Part shown: in pieces, positions 1-9,950 of the stretch | Layout of the letters: each line of letters begins with the position of its first letter | Position numbering within the stretch: position 1 is the stretch's first letter | Origin: Thermohalobaculum sp050330995 | Lineage (GTDB): Bacteria > Pseudomonadota > Alphaproteobacteria > Rhodobacterales > Rhodobacteraceae | Direction: 5' to 3' | Length of the DNA: 64,000 bases | Assembly: GCA_050330995.1 (NCBI GenBank) | Contig: JBHJHI010000081.1 | Location: forward strand, 21,394-85,393 | Notes under the pieces: generated by a model | Told to the model about the DNA's origin: nothing | Seen by the model: only the letters and a program-made list of their open reading frames with translations | Databases searched by the model: none | Program-made: the position numbers and the translations under genes

Positions 1-75
1 GCTCGGCAGCTATGTGACGACCCTAGTGGAAGCATCTAGCTATGACCTGAGGCGGACGCTTGACATCATTTTTAC

Positions 76-192
76 TTATTTGAGAAGCGCGTCCCTAAAT
101 CCAGCATAAATACACTTCGTTTTCGACAACTCCAAGTATATTTCCTGATGCACATCATCGAACAGGCTCAAGAGATAGGAAATCTCAGCCAT
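76..192 (-). CDS. Possible 38-aa ORF overlapping the preceding gene's stop
   Basis: A 38-codon ATG-to-TAA frame starts inside the last codons of the secreted-protein gene, so its ATGGCTGA shares bases with that gene's TGA (8-nt overlap, typical of translational coupling). The translation begins MAEISYLLSLF and ends FRDALLK. It is balanced, with hydrophobic and charged residues, and looks more protein-like than a random frame. No family is recognised and no independent ribosome site is visible. It could be a genuine small coupled gene, the remnant of a longer gene, or a chance frame in AT-rich DNA. Confidence 0.3.
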   Translation of the reverse strand: MAEISYLLSLFDDVHQEIYLELSKTKCIYAGFRDALLK

Positions 193-763
193 TTTCTGCC
201 TTATTGCAATTTTTCTCTATATAGTCTGAAATCATTGCAGCAAGATCATTTCTCTCTTCGATCTCTGTATAAATATTTTCGGCAATAGTAAAATTGAACG
301 AGTAATTCTCATATCCATCGAATCTCGTTGTAGTATATGAAAGCCAATTATTTTTGAAAAACTCGCCAAAATCTCCATCACGCACTTGCCGTTCAAACTG
401 AGCAAGACGATCGGCATTATCAGCAACAGCTTCGCGACTTCTATTAAAACGATGCCATGCCTCTTTCGTAAGGGAAGCTGGAGGCCCAGACCATTCTAAG
501 GATATATTTCCATAGTGCTTACCATCTACATCAACATTGGCAATTTCAAAAATTGAAAGATCTATGCTTGTCAATGTAATATGATTAGCGAAAACCGACT
601 CGCGACGCCGCTGGATTCGCATGGTGCATTCTATAATATCCACTGCTTGCCGAGTATCAGGTGGCGCAGATAGCTCAAATGTCAGTCTTTTCTCAAGTGA
701 AGTATGAGTAGAACTAGCCGATGCAAGCGTAAGGCTTATCGCAGAAAGCCCAAACAGTATCAT
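185..763 (-). CDS. Secreted protein of unknown function in AT-rich patch
   Basis: A 192-aa protein with an N-terminal signal peptide: hydrophobic stretch MILFGLSAISLTLASA followed by a probable cleavage site before SSTHT. I chose the ATG at 763; a TTG seven codons upstream (784) is the alternative. The mature part is mixed alpha/beta in character, with no recognisable motif and only two cysteines (in IECTM and ENYIEKNC-type contexts). Codon use is AT-rich, quite unlike the neighbouring pccA gene, so the gene is probably a recent acquisition. It lies just downstream of pccA on the same strand. I do not recognise the family; export to the periplasm is inferred from the signal peptide alone. Confidence 0.7.
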   Translation of the reverse strand: MILFGLSAISLTLASASSTHTSLEKRLTFELSAPPDTRQAVDIIECTMRIQRRRESVFANHITLTSIDLSIFEIANVDVDGKHYGNISLEWSGPPASLTKEAWHRFNRSREAVADNADRLAQFERQVRDGDFGEFFKNNWLSYTTTRFDGYENYSFNFTIAENIYTEIEERNDLAAMISDYIEKNCNKAENG

Positions 764-868
764 TGCTTTATATAGTATCGGCAAGAACGTTATCGTACGT
801 GTGTCTCATGGAAGATTTCCAGTGAGGCGTAGCTTGGCCTGCTTCTGGCGCAAAGCCGCCCCTGCCCC

Positions 869-2935
<2,067 letters not shown>

Positions 2936-3116
2936 CGGCGCCCCGGCAGCCGCGCGTCGGAGGGAAGCCGGCGGCGGGGCGCGGCGGGTCGCGGCCGGGC
3001 CCGCTTTCTCGCCGCGCGGGGACGAGGCGTCAATATCGCGCACGCGAAGGCGACGAACCGATGACGCCGCGACGCACCGATGCCTCGCCGGGAGGCCGCG
3101 CGCCCGAGCGTCGCGC

Positions 3117-3683
3117 TCAGCCCTCGGCGCGCAGCGGCGCCTCCGCCGGCACGACCCCGCCGGCCCGCGTCCGCGCGATCGCCCAGCCGCGGTGGCGCGC
3201 GATCCGCGCCGGCGCCATCGCCCGCTCCAGCTTGCCCCGCCCCGGCACCGAGCGGCCGAACACCGCGAGCGTCACCGCTACGCCGTCCCCGGCCGGGTCG
3301 ATCCCGACCACGAGGCTCACCGCCTTGGCCCCGGCGAGGGCGCGCGCCGCGTCCTGGCGCACGGCATGGGCGATCCAGTAGCCGAGCGCGGGGTCGGCCG
3401 GATCGACGCCCGACGGCAGGCCGAGGCAGGAGCGCACCACCGCCACCGGCGGCCCCGAGCCGAGGCGGGCCGAGACCAGCCACGCGGCCCCGTCGGCCTG
3501 GCCTCGGCGAAAGCGCAGCATCGCCGCGCCATCGGGGCGGCGCGCGATCGGGTCGGCCAGCACCGCGTCGACGGCCGCGCGCAGGCCGGCGTGGTCGCGC
3601 GGGGCCGGTCCGAGGCCGGGGTGGCCGGCAGGGGCGTCCGCCCCGGCCTCGGTCTCGCCCTCGGCGAGCGGATCGTCAGTCAT
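3117..3683 (-). CDS. Conserved-looking protein of unknown function in the pcc operon
   Basis: A 188-aa soluble protein without signal peptide or membrane segment. The first 30 residues are acidic and probably disordered. The rest (about 35-180) looks like a folded alpha/beta domain, with WLVSARLGSG, VVRSCLGLPSG and VSLVVGIDPAG segments. No catalytic motif is recognised. Its ATG overlaps the end of the upstream small membrane-protein gene by 8 nt (ATGACTGA), which implies translational coupling, and pccA follows 181 bp downstream. Position between the carboxylase subunits suggests an accessory role in carboxylase assembly or regulation, but this is only contextual. Confidence 0.65.
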   Translation of the reverse strand: MTDDPLAEGETEAGADAPAGHPGLGPAPRDHAGLRAAVDAVLADPIARRPDGAAMLRFRRGQADGAAWLVSARLGSGPPVAVVRSCLGLPSGVDPADPALGYWIAHAVRQDAARALAGAKAVSLVVGIDPAGDGVAVTLAVFGRSVPGRGKLERAMAPARIARHRGWAIARTRAGGVVPAEAPLRAEG

Positions 3684-3933
3684 GGTCGGGCAACAACACC
3701 ATCACGCGCCAAGCGATGCCGAGCATGCCTGCGGTCACCGCCGTCATCAAGGCCGTGATCGCGAGCGCCAGCGGGCCGGCCTCGGCGGTCTTGAACAGCG
3801 TGCCGAAGCCCCGGACGTCCATCTCCACCGCGATCAGCAGCAGCAGCCAGCCGGCGGCGATGCCGTCGCCGGCGCCGATGGCGACGAGGCGCAGCAGCCG
3901 CCCCGGCGGGGGATCGGTCCGTGGGCGGGTCAT
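3676..3933 (-). CDS. Small two-helix membrane protein in the pcc operon
   Basis: An 85-aa protein with two hydrophobic segments (around residues 18-36 and 51-78) joined by a short loop (DVRGFGTLFKTAEAG). The start was placed at the ATG with a GGGAG ribosome site about 8 nt upstream; an in-frame start 12 codons earlier lacks one. The stop overlaps the ATG of the next gene. Small membrane proteins between pccB and pccA are common in Rhodobacterales-like operons, but their function is not established. Integral inner-membrane location is inferred from hydrophobicity. Confidence 0.7.
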   Translation of the reverse strand: MTRPRTDPPPGRLLRLVAIGAGDGIAAGWLLLLIAVEMDVRGFGTLFKTAEAGPLALAITALMTAVTAGMLGIAWRVMVLLPDHD

Positions 3934-4019
3934 GGCGGGCTCCCTCTCGACGTCGTCGCGAGGGGTCAACCGCGCCGGCCCGCGGCGGGTCCGGGCGCCG
4001 GGCGCGTCATCGTCGCGCG

Positions 4020-4313
4020 TCAGTAGCGGTAGCCGCGCCGGGGGTACGCGCGCCGGTAGCCCCGGCCGTAGTGGCGATAGCCGCGCCCGCCCCGGCGGTA
4101 GCCGCGGTCCTTGTCGGCCGTGACCGCGCCGATGCCCGCCCCGATCGCGCCGCCGATCAGCGCGCCGCCGCCGCGGTCGCTCGGCGAGAGCGCCGCGCCC
4201 GCGCCCGCCCCGATCGCGCCGCCGACGATGGCGCGCTCGCCGGGGGTACCGCCGGCGCAGCCGCCGAGGACGAGGGTGCCGATCACGGCGCCGAGAGCCA
4301 GAAGCCGTCGCAT
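4020..4313 (-). CDS. Glycine-zipper lipoprotein
   Basis: A 97-aa lipoprotein. The signal peptide MRRLLALGAVIGTLVLGGC ends in a lipobox (LGGC) with the lipidated cysteine at about residue 19. It is followed by a duplicated glycine-zipper segment (GGAIGAGAGAAL and GGAIGAGIGAVT) and a basic, tyrosine-rich tail with repeated GYRR units. Glycine-zipper lipoproteins usually sit in the envelope; a specific role here is unknown. The start was chosen because AAGGA lies 8 nt upstream. It is co-directional with the pcc genes and separated from ridA by 430 bp, so it may have its own promoter. Confidence 0.8.
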   Translation of the reverse strand: MRRLLALGAVIGTLVLGGCAGGTPGERAIVGGAIGAGAGAALSPSDRGGGALIGGAIGAGIGAVTADKDRGYRRGGRGYRHYGRGYRRAYPRRGYRY

Positions 4314-4743
4314 GATGGGGTCCTTCCGCATGCCGTCTCGCCCCCTCCCGAACGCCGGCGCCGAGCGCTGCCGTCGCGCGGCGGAGGGCGCGTCGTCCGC
4401 GGCGATGGCGCGACGAGAGGCGAATTCCCGCCCTGTCGTCACGTCACCCCGGAACGCCGACGCGGCGGGCGTCGCGAGGGCGCGATTCCAGCGCAGACGG
4501 GCGTGTCAACGATCTGTCAGGATCGCGGCGTCCCCGGACCGGGCCGGTTTCGCCTGTCCGTCCGGGAGCTTGCGATCCGGGGCCGGCCCGTCCGATCCGT
4601 GGCCCGCCGTATCGTCCGCGCCGCGAACCTCGATCCGGGGGGCGTTCCGGGGCTGGATCGCGCGCCCGCGGCCACGGAGACGCACCATCCCGGTTCCGAC
4701 CGGCCCTGCCCGCCCCGCCGCCGGGCGCCGCGCCTTCACTTGC
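4314..4743. other. 430-bp non-coding interval upstream of the lipoprotein gene
   Basis: No convincing gene. A 77-codon GTG frame on the minus strand (4506-4739) is rich in Arg, Gly and Pro, lacks a recognisable domain and looks like a by-product of high GC. The interval presumably carries the 3' end signals of ridA and a promoter for the lipoprotein gene, though no strong -35/-10 pair is evident. Confidence 0.5.
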
Positions 4744-5160
4744 TCAGTCCGGGCGTCGGGCGAGGCAGTCGACCTCGACCAGCGCGCCTACGGCGAGGGC
4801 GGTGACGCCCACGGTGGTCCGCGCCGGCAGCCGGTCGGGCGCGAAGAAGGTGCAGTAGGTGTCGTTGAAGGCGGCGTAGTCACGCTCGAAGTGGGTAAGA
4901 TAGGCGCGGCACTGCACGACGGCGTCGAGGTCGAGCCCGACGCCCCGGAGCACGAGCCGCAGGTTCTCCATCACGCGGACGGTCTGGGCTTCGATGCCCT
5001 CGGGGAGGGCCGCGTCGGGATCGGCCGGGTCGGTCGGCATCTGACCGGAGAGGACGAGCCACGGCGGGGCCTCGACGGCGTGGGAGAAGGGGGCGACTGG
5101 GGTGGGGGCAACAACAATTCTATGGAACGCGATGTGATTAGACAATTCTTGCGCTTCCAC
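4744..5160 (-). CDS. RidA/YjgF-type enamine/imine deaminase with altered 5' end
   Basis: A 138-aa member of the RidA (YjgF/YER057c/UK114) superfamily, which hydrolyses reactive enamine/imine intermediates produced by PLP enzymes. Family hallmarks: PFSHAVEA near residue 24, SGQMPTDP near 40, and the C-terminal TTVGVTALAVGALVEVDC block. The canonical substrate arginine region is replaced by the -RTTVGV- form seen in many subgroups. The only available starts are a GTG at 5160, inside the end of the Abi-alpha-like gene, or rarer codons. The first 15-18 codons are AT-rich and then switch abruptly to high GC at about 5105, so the original 5' end appears to have been replaced at an island boundary. 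Confidence 0.75.
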   Translation of the reverse strand: MEAQELSNHIAFHRIVVAPTPVAPFSHAVEAPPWLVLSGQMPTDPADPDAALPEGIEAQTVRVMENLRLVLRGVGLDLDAVVQCRAYLTHFERDYAAFNDTYCTFFAPDRLPARTTVGVTALAVGALVEVDCLARRPD

Positions 5161-6012
5161 TGACTATATGGGAGGATTTCGTACCAAGCAAACTATTAGC
5201 ATACACTCGCCCTTTGAGGGACCAGACATCATCATATCCCTTCACATTCTTGGATACAATTAAGCGATCGACATACAGCAGGCCGGCGCGTACAAGATTT
5301 GATAACTTTTTATCATCCTCTAGATCGATATTATATCCAGATACATATTTTGATCCACAATACAATAGCATATCCTTTATCAAGCCCCCTTCTATGGGAG
5401 AACTCGGGGACAAAATTGATTTTAGAATATCCTTACCGTTTACATCAAAATCTCCTCTCTCTATCCTTAAAAATAGAAGATCCGCAATACCCAGAAAACC
5501 TCCCTCCATGAAGTATGCAGTGAGACGAGGATCATCACCATCTTCTCCATCTGAGTCTATGTCTATTGGTGCGTTTTTTACATAAAAATTATCAAATAAT
5601 CTTGCCTCATCAGGGCCAATATTTTTCAAAGCATTAACAAGACCCAAGTCTTCCGGATCAAAATTCTCTGGCGCTTGAGCCAGAACTCTAGCCCAAAGCT
5701 CAAGTATATTTTCATAATCCAAACTTTTTCGCGAGGCGCCCTCTGACCAATCCACAAGAAATCTAGTAGATACAGCCCGCCCTGCCCTTGAAGTACCTGC
5801 TCGAATTTCTTTCGCTCTAATTAAAGCAGCGGCCAACGCATCCTTATTATACACTCGCCCAGAATACATAGCATCACGAACTGCACCAATAGGTCCTCCT
5901 ATTAAGCCCACAGCATCTGCCGTGTAATCAGCTATACGTGAGAATGCATTTCCCCCTTTATTACAAGTGAGAATGTGCCAGCTTTGATTTCTATAACCGA
6001 TTCTTGAGACAT
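5138..6012 (-). CDS. Abi-alpha/DUF4393-like protein, apparent 1-base frameshift
   Basis: The body (GTG frame 5911 to 5138, 257 aa) resembles the Abi-alpha/DUF4393 family: an N-terminal glycine-rich helix pair (GLIGGPIGAVRD), ALIRAKEIRAG, then the diagnostic block around ILELWARVLAQAPEN and ALKNIGPDEARLFD. Members have been linked to abortive phage infection; the biochemical activity is unknown. An ATG at 6012, two bases after the pccB stop, opens MSQESVIEIKAGTFSLVIKG and then runs into TAG. Reading one base back at a run of five G (5952-5956) joins it to the main frame, giving about 291 aa. This could be a sequencing slip, a decayed gene or -1 frameshifting. AT-rich codons mark it as acquired. 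Confidence 0.7.
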
Positions 6013-6014
6013 TT

Positions 6015-7547
6015 TCACAATGGCAAATTATCGTGCTTCTTCCAAGGGTTCTCCAGCCTCTTCCCCCGGAGCGCCGCGAACGCCCGCGCCACGCGCCGGC
6101 GCGTACTGTGCGGCATGATCACCTCGTCGATGAAGCCCTTCTCGGCCGTCACGAACGGGTTGGCGAAGCGGTCCTCGTAGTCGCGCCGGCGCCCCTCCAG
6201 CTTCTCGGGGTCGCCCGCCTCCGAGCGGTACAGGATCTCCACCGCCCCCTTGGCACCCATCACCGCGATCTCGGCCGTGGGCCAGGCGTAGTTGATGTCG
6301 CCCCTCAGATGCTTGGACGACATGACGACGTACGCCCCGCCATAGGCCTTGCGCGTGATCACCGTGACCTTCGGCACCGTCGCCTCGCCGTAGGCATAGA
6401 GCAGCTTGGCGCCGTGCTTGATGACGCCGGCCAGCTCCTGCTGCGTGCCCGGCAGGAACCCCGGCACGTCCACGAAGGTCAGGATCGGAATACTGAAGGC
6501 GTCGCAGAACCGCACGAACCGCGCCGCCTTGCGCGCCGAATCGATGTCGAGCACTCCAGCTAGCACCATCGGCTGATTGGCGACCACCCCGACGGGACGG
6601 CCCTCCAGCCGGATGAAGCCAGTGATGATATTGCGCGCGAACTCGGCCTGGATCTCGAAGAAGTCGCCCTCGTCGGCGGTCTTCAGGATCAGTTCCTTCA
6701 TGTCGTAGGGCGTGTTCGGGTTGGCCGGCACCAGGCTGTCGAGGCTCGGCTCGATTCGCGCGGGGTCGTCCTCGGTCGGCCGCTCGGGCAGCGGGCTCCG
6801 GTTCGACAGCGGCAGGAAGTCGACCAGCCGGCGCACCTCCGCCAGCGCCTCGACGTCGTTCTCGAACGCGCCGTCGGCCACCGAGGACTTCTTGGTATGC
6901 GTCGCCGCGCCCCCCAGTTCCTCGGCTGTCACCTGCTCGCCCGTGACCGTCTTGACCACGTCCGGACCGGTCACGAACATGTAGGACGTGCCCTCCACCA
7001 TGAAGATGAAGTCGGTCATCGCCGGCGAATACACCGCGCCGCCGGCGCATGGCCCCATGATCACACTGATCTGCGGGATCACGCCCGAACCCAGAATATT
7101 GCGCATGAACACTTCGGCATAGCCGGCGAGCGAGGCCACCCCTTCCTGGATGCGCGCGCCGCCCGAATCGTTGAGACCGATCACCGGCGCCCCGTTCTGC
7201 ACCGCCATGTCCATGATCTTGGCGATCTTGAGCGCGTGCGTCTCGGACAGCGAGCCGCCGAACACGGTGAAGTCCTGGCTGAACACGTAGACCTGCCGGC
7301 CGTTGATCGTGCCCCAGCCGGTCACCACCCCGTCGCCGTAATAGCGCGTCTGCTCCATGCCGAAGTCGGTGCAGCGGTGCGCGACGAACATGTCGTATTC
7401 TTCGAACGAGCCCTCGTCGAGCAGGACCTCCAGCCGCTCGCGCGCCGTCAGCTTGCCGCGACCGTGCTGCGCGTCGATGCGTTTCTGGCCGCCGCCGCGC
7501 CGCGCCTCGTCGCGCCGCGCTTCGAGCTGCTCAAGAATCTCCTTCAC
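6015..7547 (-). CDS. pccB: Propionyl-CoA carboxylase, carboxyltransferase beta subunit
   Basis: Transfers CO2 from carboxybiotin to propionyl-CoA; the partner of pccA. 510 aa, the usual length, with tandem crotonase-fold carboxyltransferase domains. The N-terminal half has RGKLTARERLEVLLDEGSF, GLNDSGGARIQEG and MGPCAGGAVYSPA. The C-terminal half has the acyl-CoA site FVDVPGFLPGTQQE and the KAYGGAYVVMSSKHL segment. I chose the GTG at 7547 (VKEILEQLEARR), with GAGG 9 nt upstream; the longer open frame lacks similarity. It heads the operon. The last eight codons become AT-rich at the border of the acquired island, although the encoded ending (KKHDNLPL) is typical of the family. Confidence 0.95.
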   Translation of the reverse strand: MKEILEQLEARRDEARRGGGQKRIDAQHGRGKLTARERLEVLLDEGSFEEYDMFVAHRCTDFGMEQTRYYGDGVVTGWGTINGRQVYVFSQDFTVFGGSLSETHALKIAKIMDMAVQNGAPVIGLNDSGGARIQEGVASLAGYAEVFMRNILGSGVIPQISVIMGPCAGGAVYSPAMTDFIFMVEGTSYMFVTGPDVVKTVTGEQVTAEELGGAATHTKKSSVADGAFENDVEALAEVRRLVDFLPLSNRSPLPERPTEDDPARIEPSLDSLVPANPNTPYDMKELILKTADEGDFFEIQAEFARNIITGFIRLEGRPVGVVANQPMVLAGVLDIDSARKAARFVRFCDAFSIPILTFVDVPGFLPGTQQELAGVIKHGAKLLYAYGEATVPKVTVITRKAYGGAYVVMSSKHLRGDINYAWPTAEIAVMGAKGAVEILYRSEAGDPEKLEGRRRDYEDRFANPFVTAEKGFIDEVIMPHSTRRRVARAFAALRGKRLENPWKKHDNLPL

Positions 7548-7700
7548 GGCGGGCGTCCTCCTGCCAATCCCTCGCGTCGTCCCGCTTAGGCGAGCCGTCG
7601 CCCTCGGGGAAGCCCTCCGCCACGCGGAACACCCGCCACGCTGCGCGATGGCGACACAAGAGCGCTTGGCTTCGTCGCCGCCTCCGGCATATTCGAAGTC

Positions 7701-8147
7701 ATGGAACTCGTGAGCCTGATGTACGTGAGTCGCTCCCTCGTCGACCCGGAAGGGCCGGCCATGGACGCGATCGCCGCCTCGTCGCAGCGCAACAACGCGC
7801 AGCGCGGTCTGTCGGGGTTTCTGTACTACGACAACGAAGCCTTCGTGCAAGTCCTCGAAGGCCCGCGCGAGGCGACCGAACAAATCTACGACGTGATCGC
7901 CGAGGACGCCCGCCACGACAGAGTCGCGCTGCTGATCAAGCAGCCGATCCCGCAGCGCGCCTTCGGCGGCTGGACCATGGGCCTCTACGACGGCGAGATC
8001 ATGGGCGGCCTCCTGCAGCAACGTTTCGGCCCGGCGCTGTACGACCGGGCGCGCGAGATGGACGTGCCCGAGGTCATGCGCTTCCTGCGCGACCTCAGCG
8101 TCGGGCGCGACGACGTCTACAACCTGCCCTCGGTCGCCGCCTCCTGA
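7701..8147 (+). CDS. Stand-alone BLUF blue-light receptor
   Basis: A 148-aa short BLUF protein (flavin-binding blue-light sensor). Every photochemical residue known from PixD/Slr1694 is present at the same number: Tyr8 (MYVSR), Asn31 and Asn32 (RNNAQRGLSG), Gln50 (FVQVLEG), Trp91 and Met93 (GGWTMGL). After the domain come two helices (about 105-145, ending FLRDLSVGRDDVYNL) resembling the short C-terminal cap that mediates oligomer contacts in PixD-like proteins. No effector domain is fused, so output is by partner-protein interaction (inference). It is divergent from pccB with 153 bp between start codons. Confidence 0.93.
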   Translation: MELVSLMYVSRSLVDPEGPAMDAIAASSQRNNAQRGLSGFLYYDNEAFVQVLEGPREATEQIYDVIAEDARHDRVALLIKQPIPQRAFGGWTMGLYDGEIMGGLLQQRFGPALYDRAREMDVPEVMRFLRDLSVGRDDVYNLPSVAAS

Positions 8148-8188
8148 CGCGGCTTGCCGGCCGCGCCCCGCCGCGCTAGCGAGATCCC

Positions 8189-8872
8189 ATGGGGGAGGCG
8201 AGGATCACGCTGGCGGGTGCGACGCTCAAGGCACGGCCCTCGGGCGCGCTTCACTGGCCGTCCGAGCGGCTGCTCGCGGTCGGCGATCTGCACCTGGGCC
8301 GGGCCGTGGCGGTCGCTCGTCGCGGCGGCGCCTTTCTGCCGCCCTACGCCGATCTCGACACGCTGACCCGGCTCGCAGCCGAGGTCGACGCCCTCGACCC
8401 CGCGACGCTCCTGCTGCTCGGCGACAGCTTCGACGACGCGGCGAGCGCCGACACCGCCGCCGCGCGGCTCGCGGGCCGGATCGGGGCGCTGGCGGCCGGG
8501 CGCCGTCTCGTCTGGGTCGCGGGCAACCACGACCCGCGGCCCGTGGCGGGTCTGCCCGGCGACTGGCGCGCCGCGTTCACGGCCGGCTCCGTCACGTTCC
8601 GCCACATCGCGGAAGACGCCCGGCCCGGCCCCGGCGCCGCCGAGGTCTCGGCGCACTACCACCCGAAAGCACGCCTTCTCTGCCGCGGCACGGCGATCGG
8701 GCGGCGCTGCTTCCTCGCCGACGAGGCGCGGCTGATCCTGCCCGCCTTCGGCACCTACACCGGCGGGCTCGACGCGCGCGACGCGGCCTTCGACGCGATC
8801 CTCGGGCCACGGGCGCGGGCGCTGATGCTGGGCCACCGCGTGGTCGCGGTGGCGCGCGCGCGGCTCGCATGA
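8189..8872 (+). CDS. pdeM: Ligase-associated DNA damage response nuclease, PdeM type
   Basis: A 227-aa calcineurin-like metallophosphoesterase of the PdeM group, normally encoded with a DNA ligase, exonuclease and Lhr-type helicase. Metal-binding blocks in order: GDLHLG (about residue 32), LLGDSFDD (about 75), AGNHDPRP (about 112), SAHYHPKA (about 154), and a terminal MLGHRVV. The stop overlaps the next start in ATGA. The other ligase-associated genes are not in this window, so the assignment to DNA repair rests on family resemblance. Confidence 0.8.
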   Translation: MGEARITLAGATLKARPSGALHWPSERLLAVGDLHLGRAVAVARRGGAFLPPYADLDTLTRLAAEVDALDPATLLLLGDSFDDAASADTAAARLAGRIGALAAGRRLVWVAGNHDPRPVAGLPGDWRAAFTAGSVTFRHIAEDARPGPGAAEVSAHYHPKARLLCRGTAIGRRCFLADEARLILPAFGTYTGGLDARDAAFDAILGPRARALMLGHRVVAVARARLA

Positions 8873-9321
8873 GCGCGCCGGCCGACCCCGCCTTCGCCGA
8901 GCGCGTCGCCGCGGGCTTCGCGGCGCAGCCCTTCATGGGCCTCCTCGGCGCGAGCCTCGCGCGGGTCGAGCCCGGCCTCGTCGAGATCGTGCTGCCGGTT
9001 CGCCCCGCGCTCGGCCAGCAGCACGGCTTCGTCCATGCCGGCGCGGCCTGGTCGATCGCCGACAGCGCCGCCGGCTTCGCCGCGCAGACGCTGATGCCGC
9101 CCGGCACCGGGGTGCTGACGGTGGAGTTGAAGATCAACCTGCTGCGCCCGGCCACCGGGGTGCGGCTCACGGCCGTCGGCCGGGTCGAGCGCGCCGGGCG
9201 CCGGATCACCGTCTGCCGCTCGGACGTGCTGGCCGAGGCAGAGGACGCCACCACGCGCCCGGTCGCGATCGCGCTCGGCACCTTCACGGCCGTGCCCGAG
9301 ACGCCCGCGACCGCCGGCTGA
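8869..9321 (+). CDS. PaaI-family hotdog thioesterase
   Basis: A 150-aa single hotdog-fold protein of the PaaI/YdiI thioesterase group, hydrolysing acyl-CoA esters. The core motif HGFVHAGAAWSIADSAAGFAA carries the typical H-G...D/E arrangement; downstream VELKINLLRPATG is the conserved central strand region. It overlaps pdeM by 4 nt and is thus translationally coupled, though no functional link is obvious. The acyl substrate cannot be deduced. Confidence 0.85.
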   Translation: MSAPADPAFAERVAAGFAAQPFMGLLGASLARVEPGLVEIVLPVRPALGQQHGFVHAGAAWSIADSAAGFAAQTLMPPGTGVLTVELKINLLRPATGVRLTAVGRVERAGRRITVCRSDVLAEAEDATTRPVAIALGTFTAVPETPATAG

Positions 9322-9518
9322 GCATCGCCCGCACCCGAGGCGCCGCCGCGATCGGTCGTGGGCCGGTCTCGCCCCGCGGCCGGTCGCGAGCTTCGCTTCG
9401 TCGACGACTCGTGGTGGCGAGGGCTTCGAACCGAGCCACCGGACGCGATTGCCCGGCCTCGCGATCCGGACTACGAGGCCCGTGGTACGCGGCCTCGGGC
9501 CGGCTCTCGGATTGAACG

Positions 9519-9950
9519 ATGAACGACGACAGCGAGCGTCCACGCTACACGGGGCGCTGCCTCTGCGGCGCGGTGGGCTTCTCGATCGCAGGCGCCGTCG
9601 AGGCGCCGGTGGCCTGCCACTGCGCCGAGTGCGCGCGCCAGTCGGGCGGGGTCTGGATCGCGGCGACGGCGCCGGCCGAGCGGGTGAGCATCACCCGCGA
9701 GCGGCTCGGCTGGGTGCGGGTGAGCCCGAAGGCCTTCCGCGGCTTCTGCCGCGACTGCGGCGGCTTCCTGTTCTGGCAGCCGGTCGAGGGCGAGACGATC
9801 GACGTCGCCTTGGGCGCCTTCGACCGCCCGCACGACCTGACGCTCGCCGCCCACGTCCACGTCGCCGAGGCGCTGATGACGCTGCCCGACGACGGGCTGC
9901 CGCGCTACGAGGGCGAGGGACCGGGGGACGAGCCCGCCGGCAGCGACTGA
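9519..9950 (+). CDS. GFA (glutathione-dependent formaldehyde-activating)-like zinc protein
   Basis: A 143-aa Mss4-like beta-fold protein. Zinc ligands: CLCG near residue 15, CHCAECARQSGG near 33, and CRDCGGFLFW near 78, the standard GFA family arrangement. Many members are annotated as formaldehyde-activating enzymes but the actual reaction is usually unproven. The 197 bp before the gene contain no other feature that I can see. Its last 46 bp overlap, tail to tail, the 3' end of the opposing membrane-protein gene. Confidence 0.85.
   Translation: MNDDSERPRYTGRCLCGAVGFSIAGAVEAPVACHCAECARQSGGVWIAATAPAERVSITRERLGWVRVSPKAFRGFCRDCGGFLFWQPVEGETIDVALGAFDRPHDLTLAAHVHVAEALMTLPDDGLPRYEGEGPGDEPAGSD

Noticed and set aside
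4506..4739. 77-codon GTG frame downstream of ridA as a gene
   Set aside because: Arg/Gly/Pro-rich composition, no family pattern; typical antisense/high-GC artefact.
9410..9500. tRNA-like TTCGAA stretch in the gap before the GFA gene
   Set aside because: The T-arm-like element lacks pairing stems, anticodon arm and acceptor on either strand.
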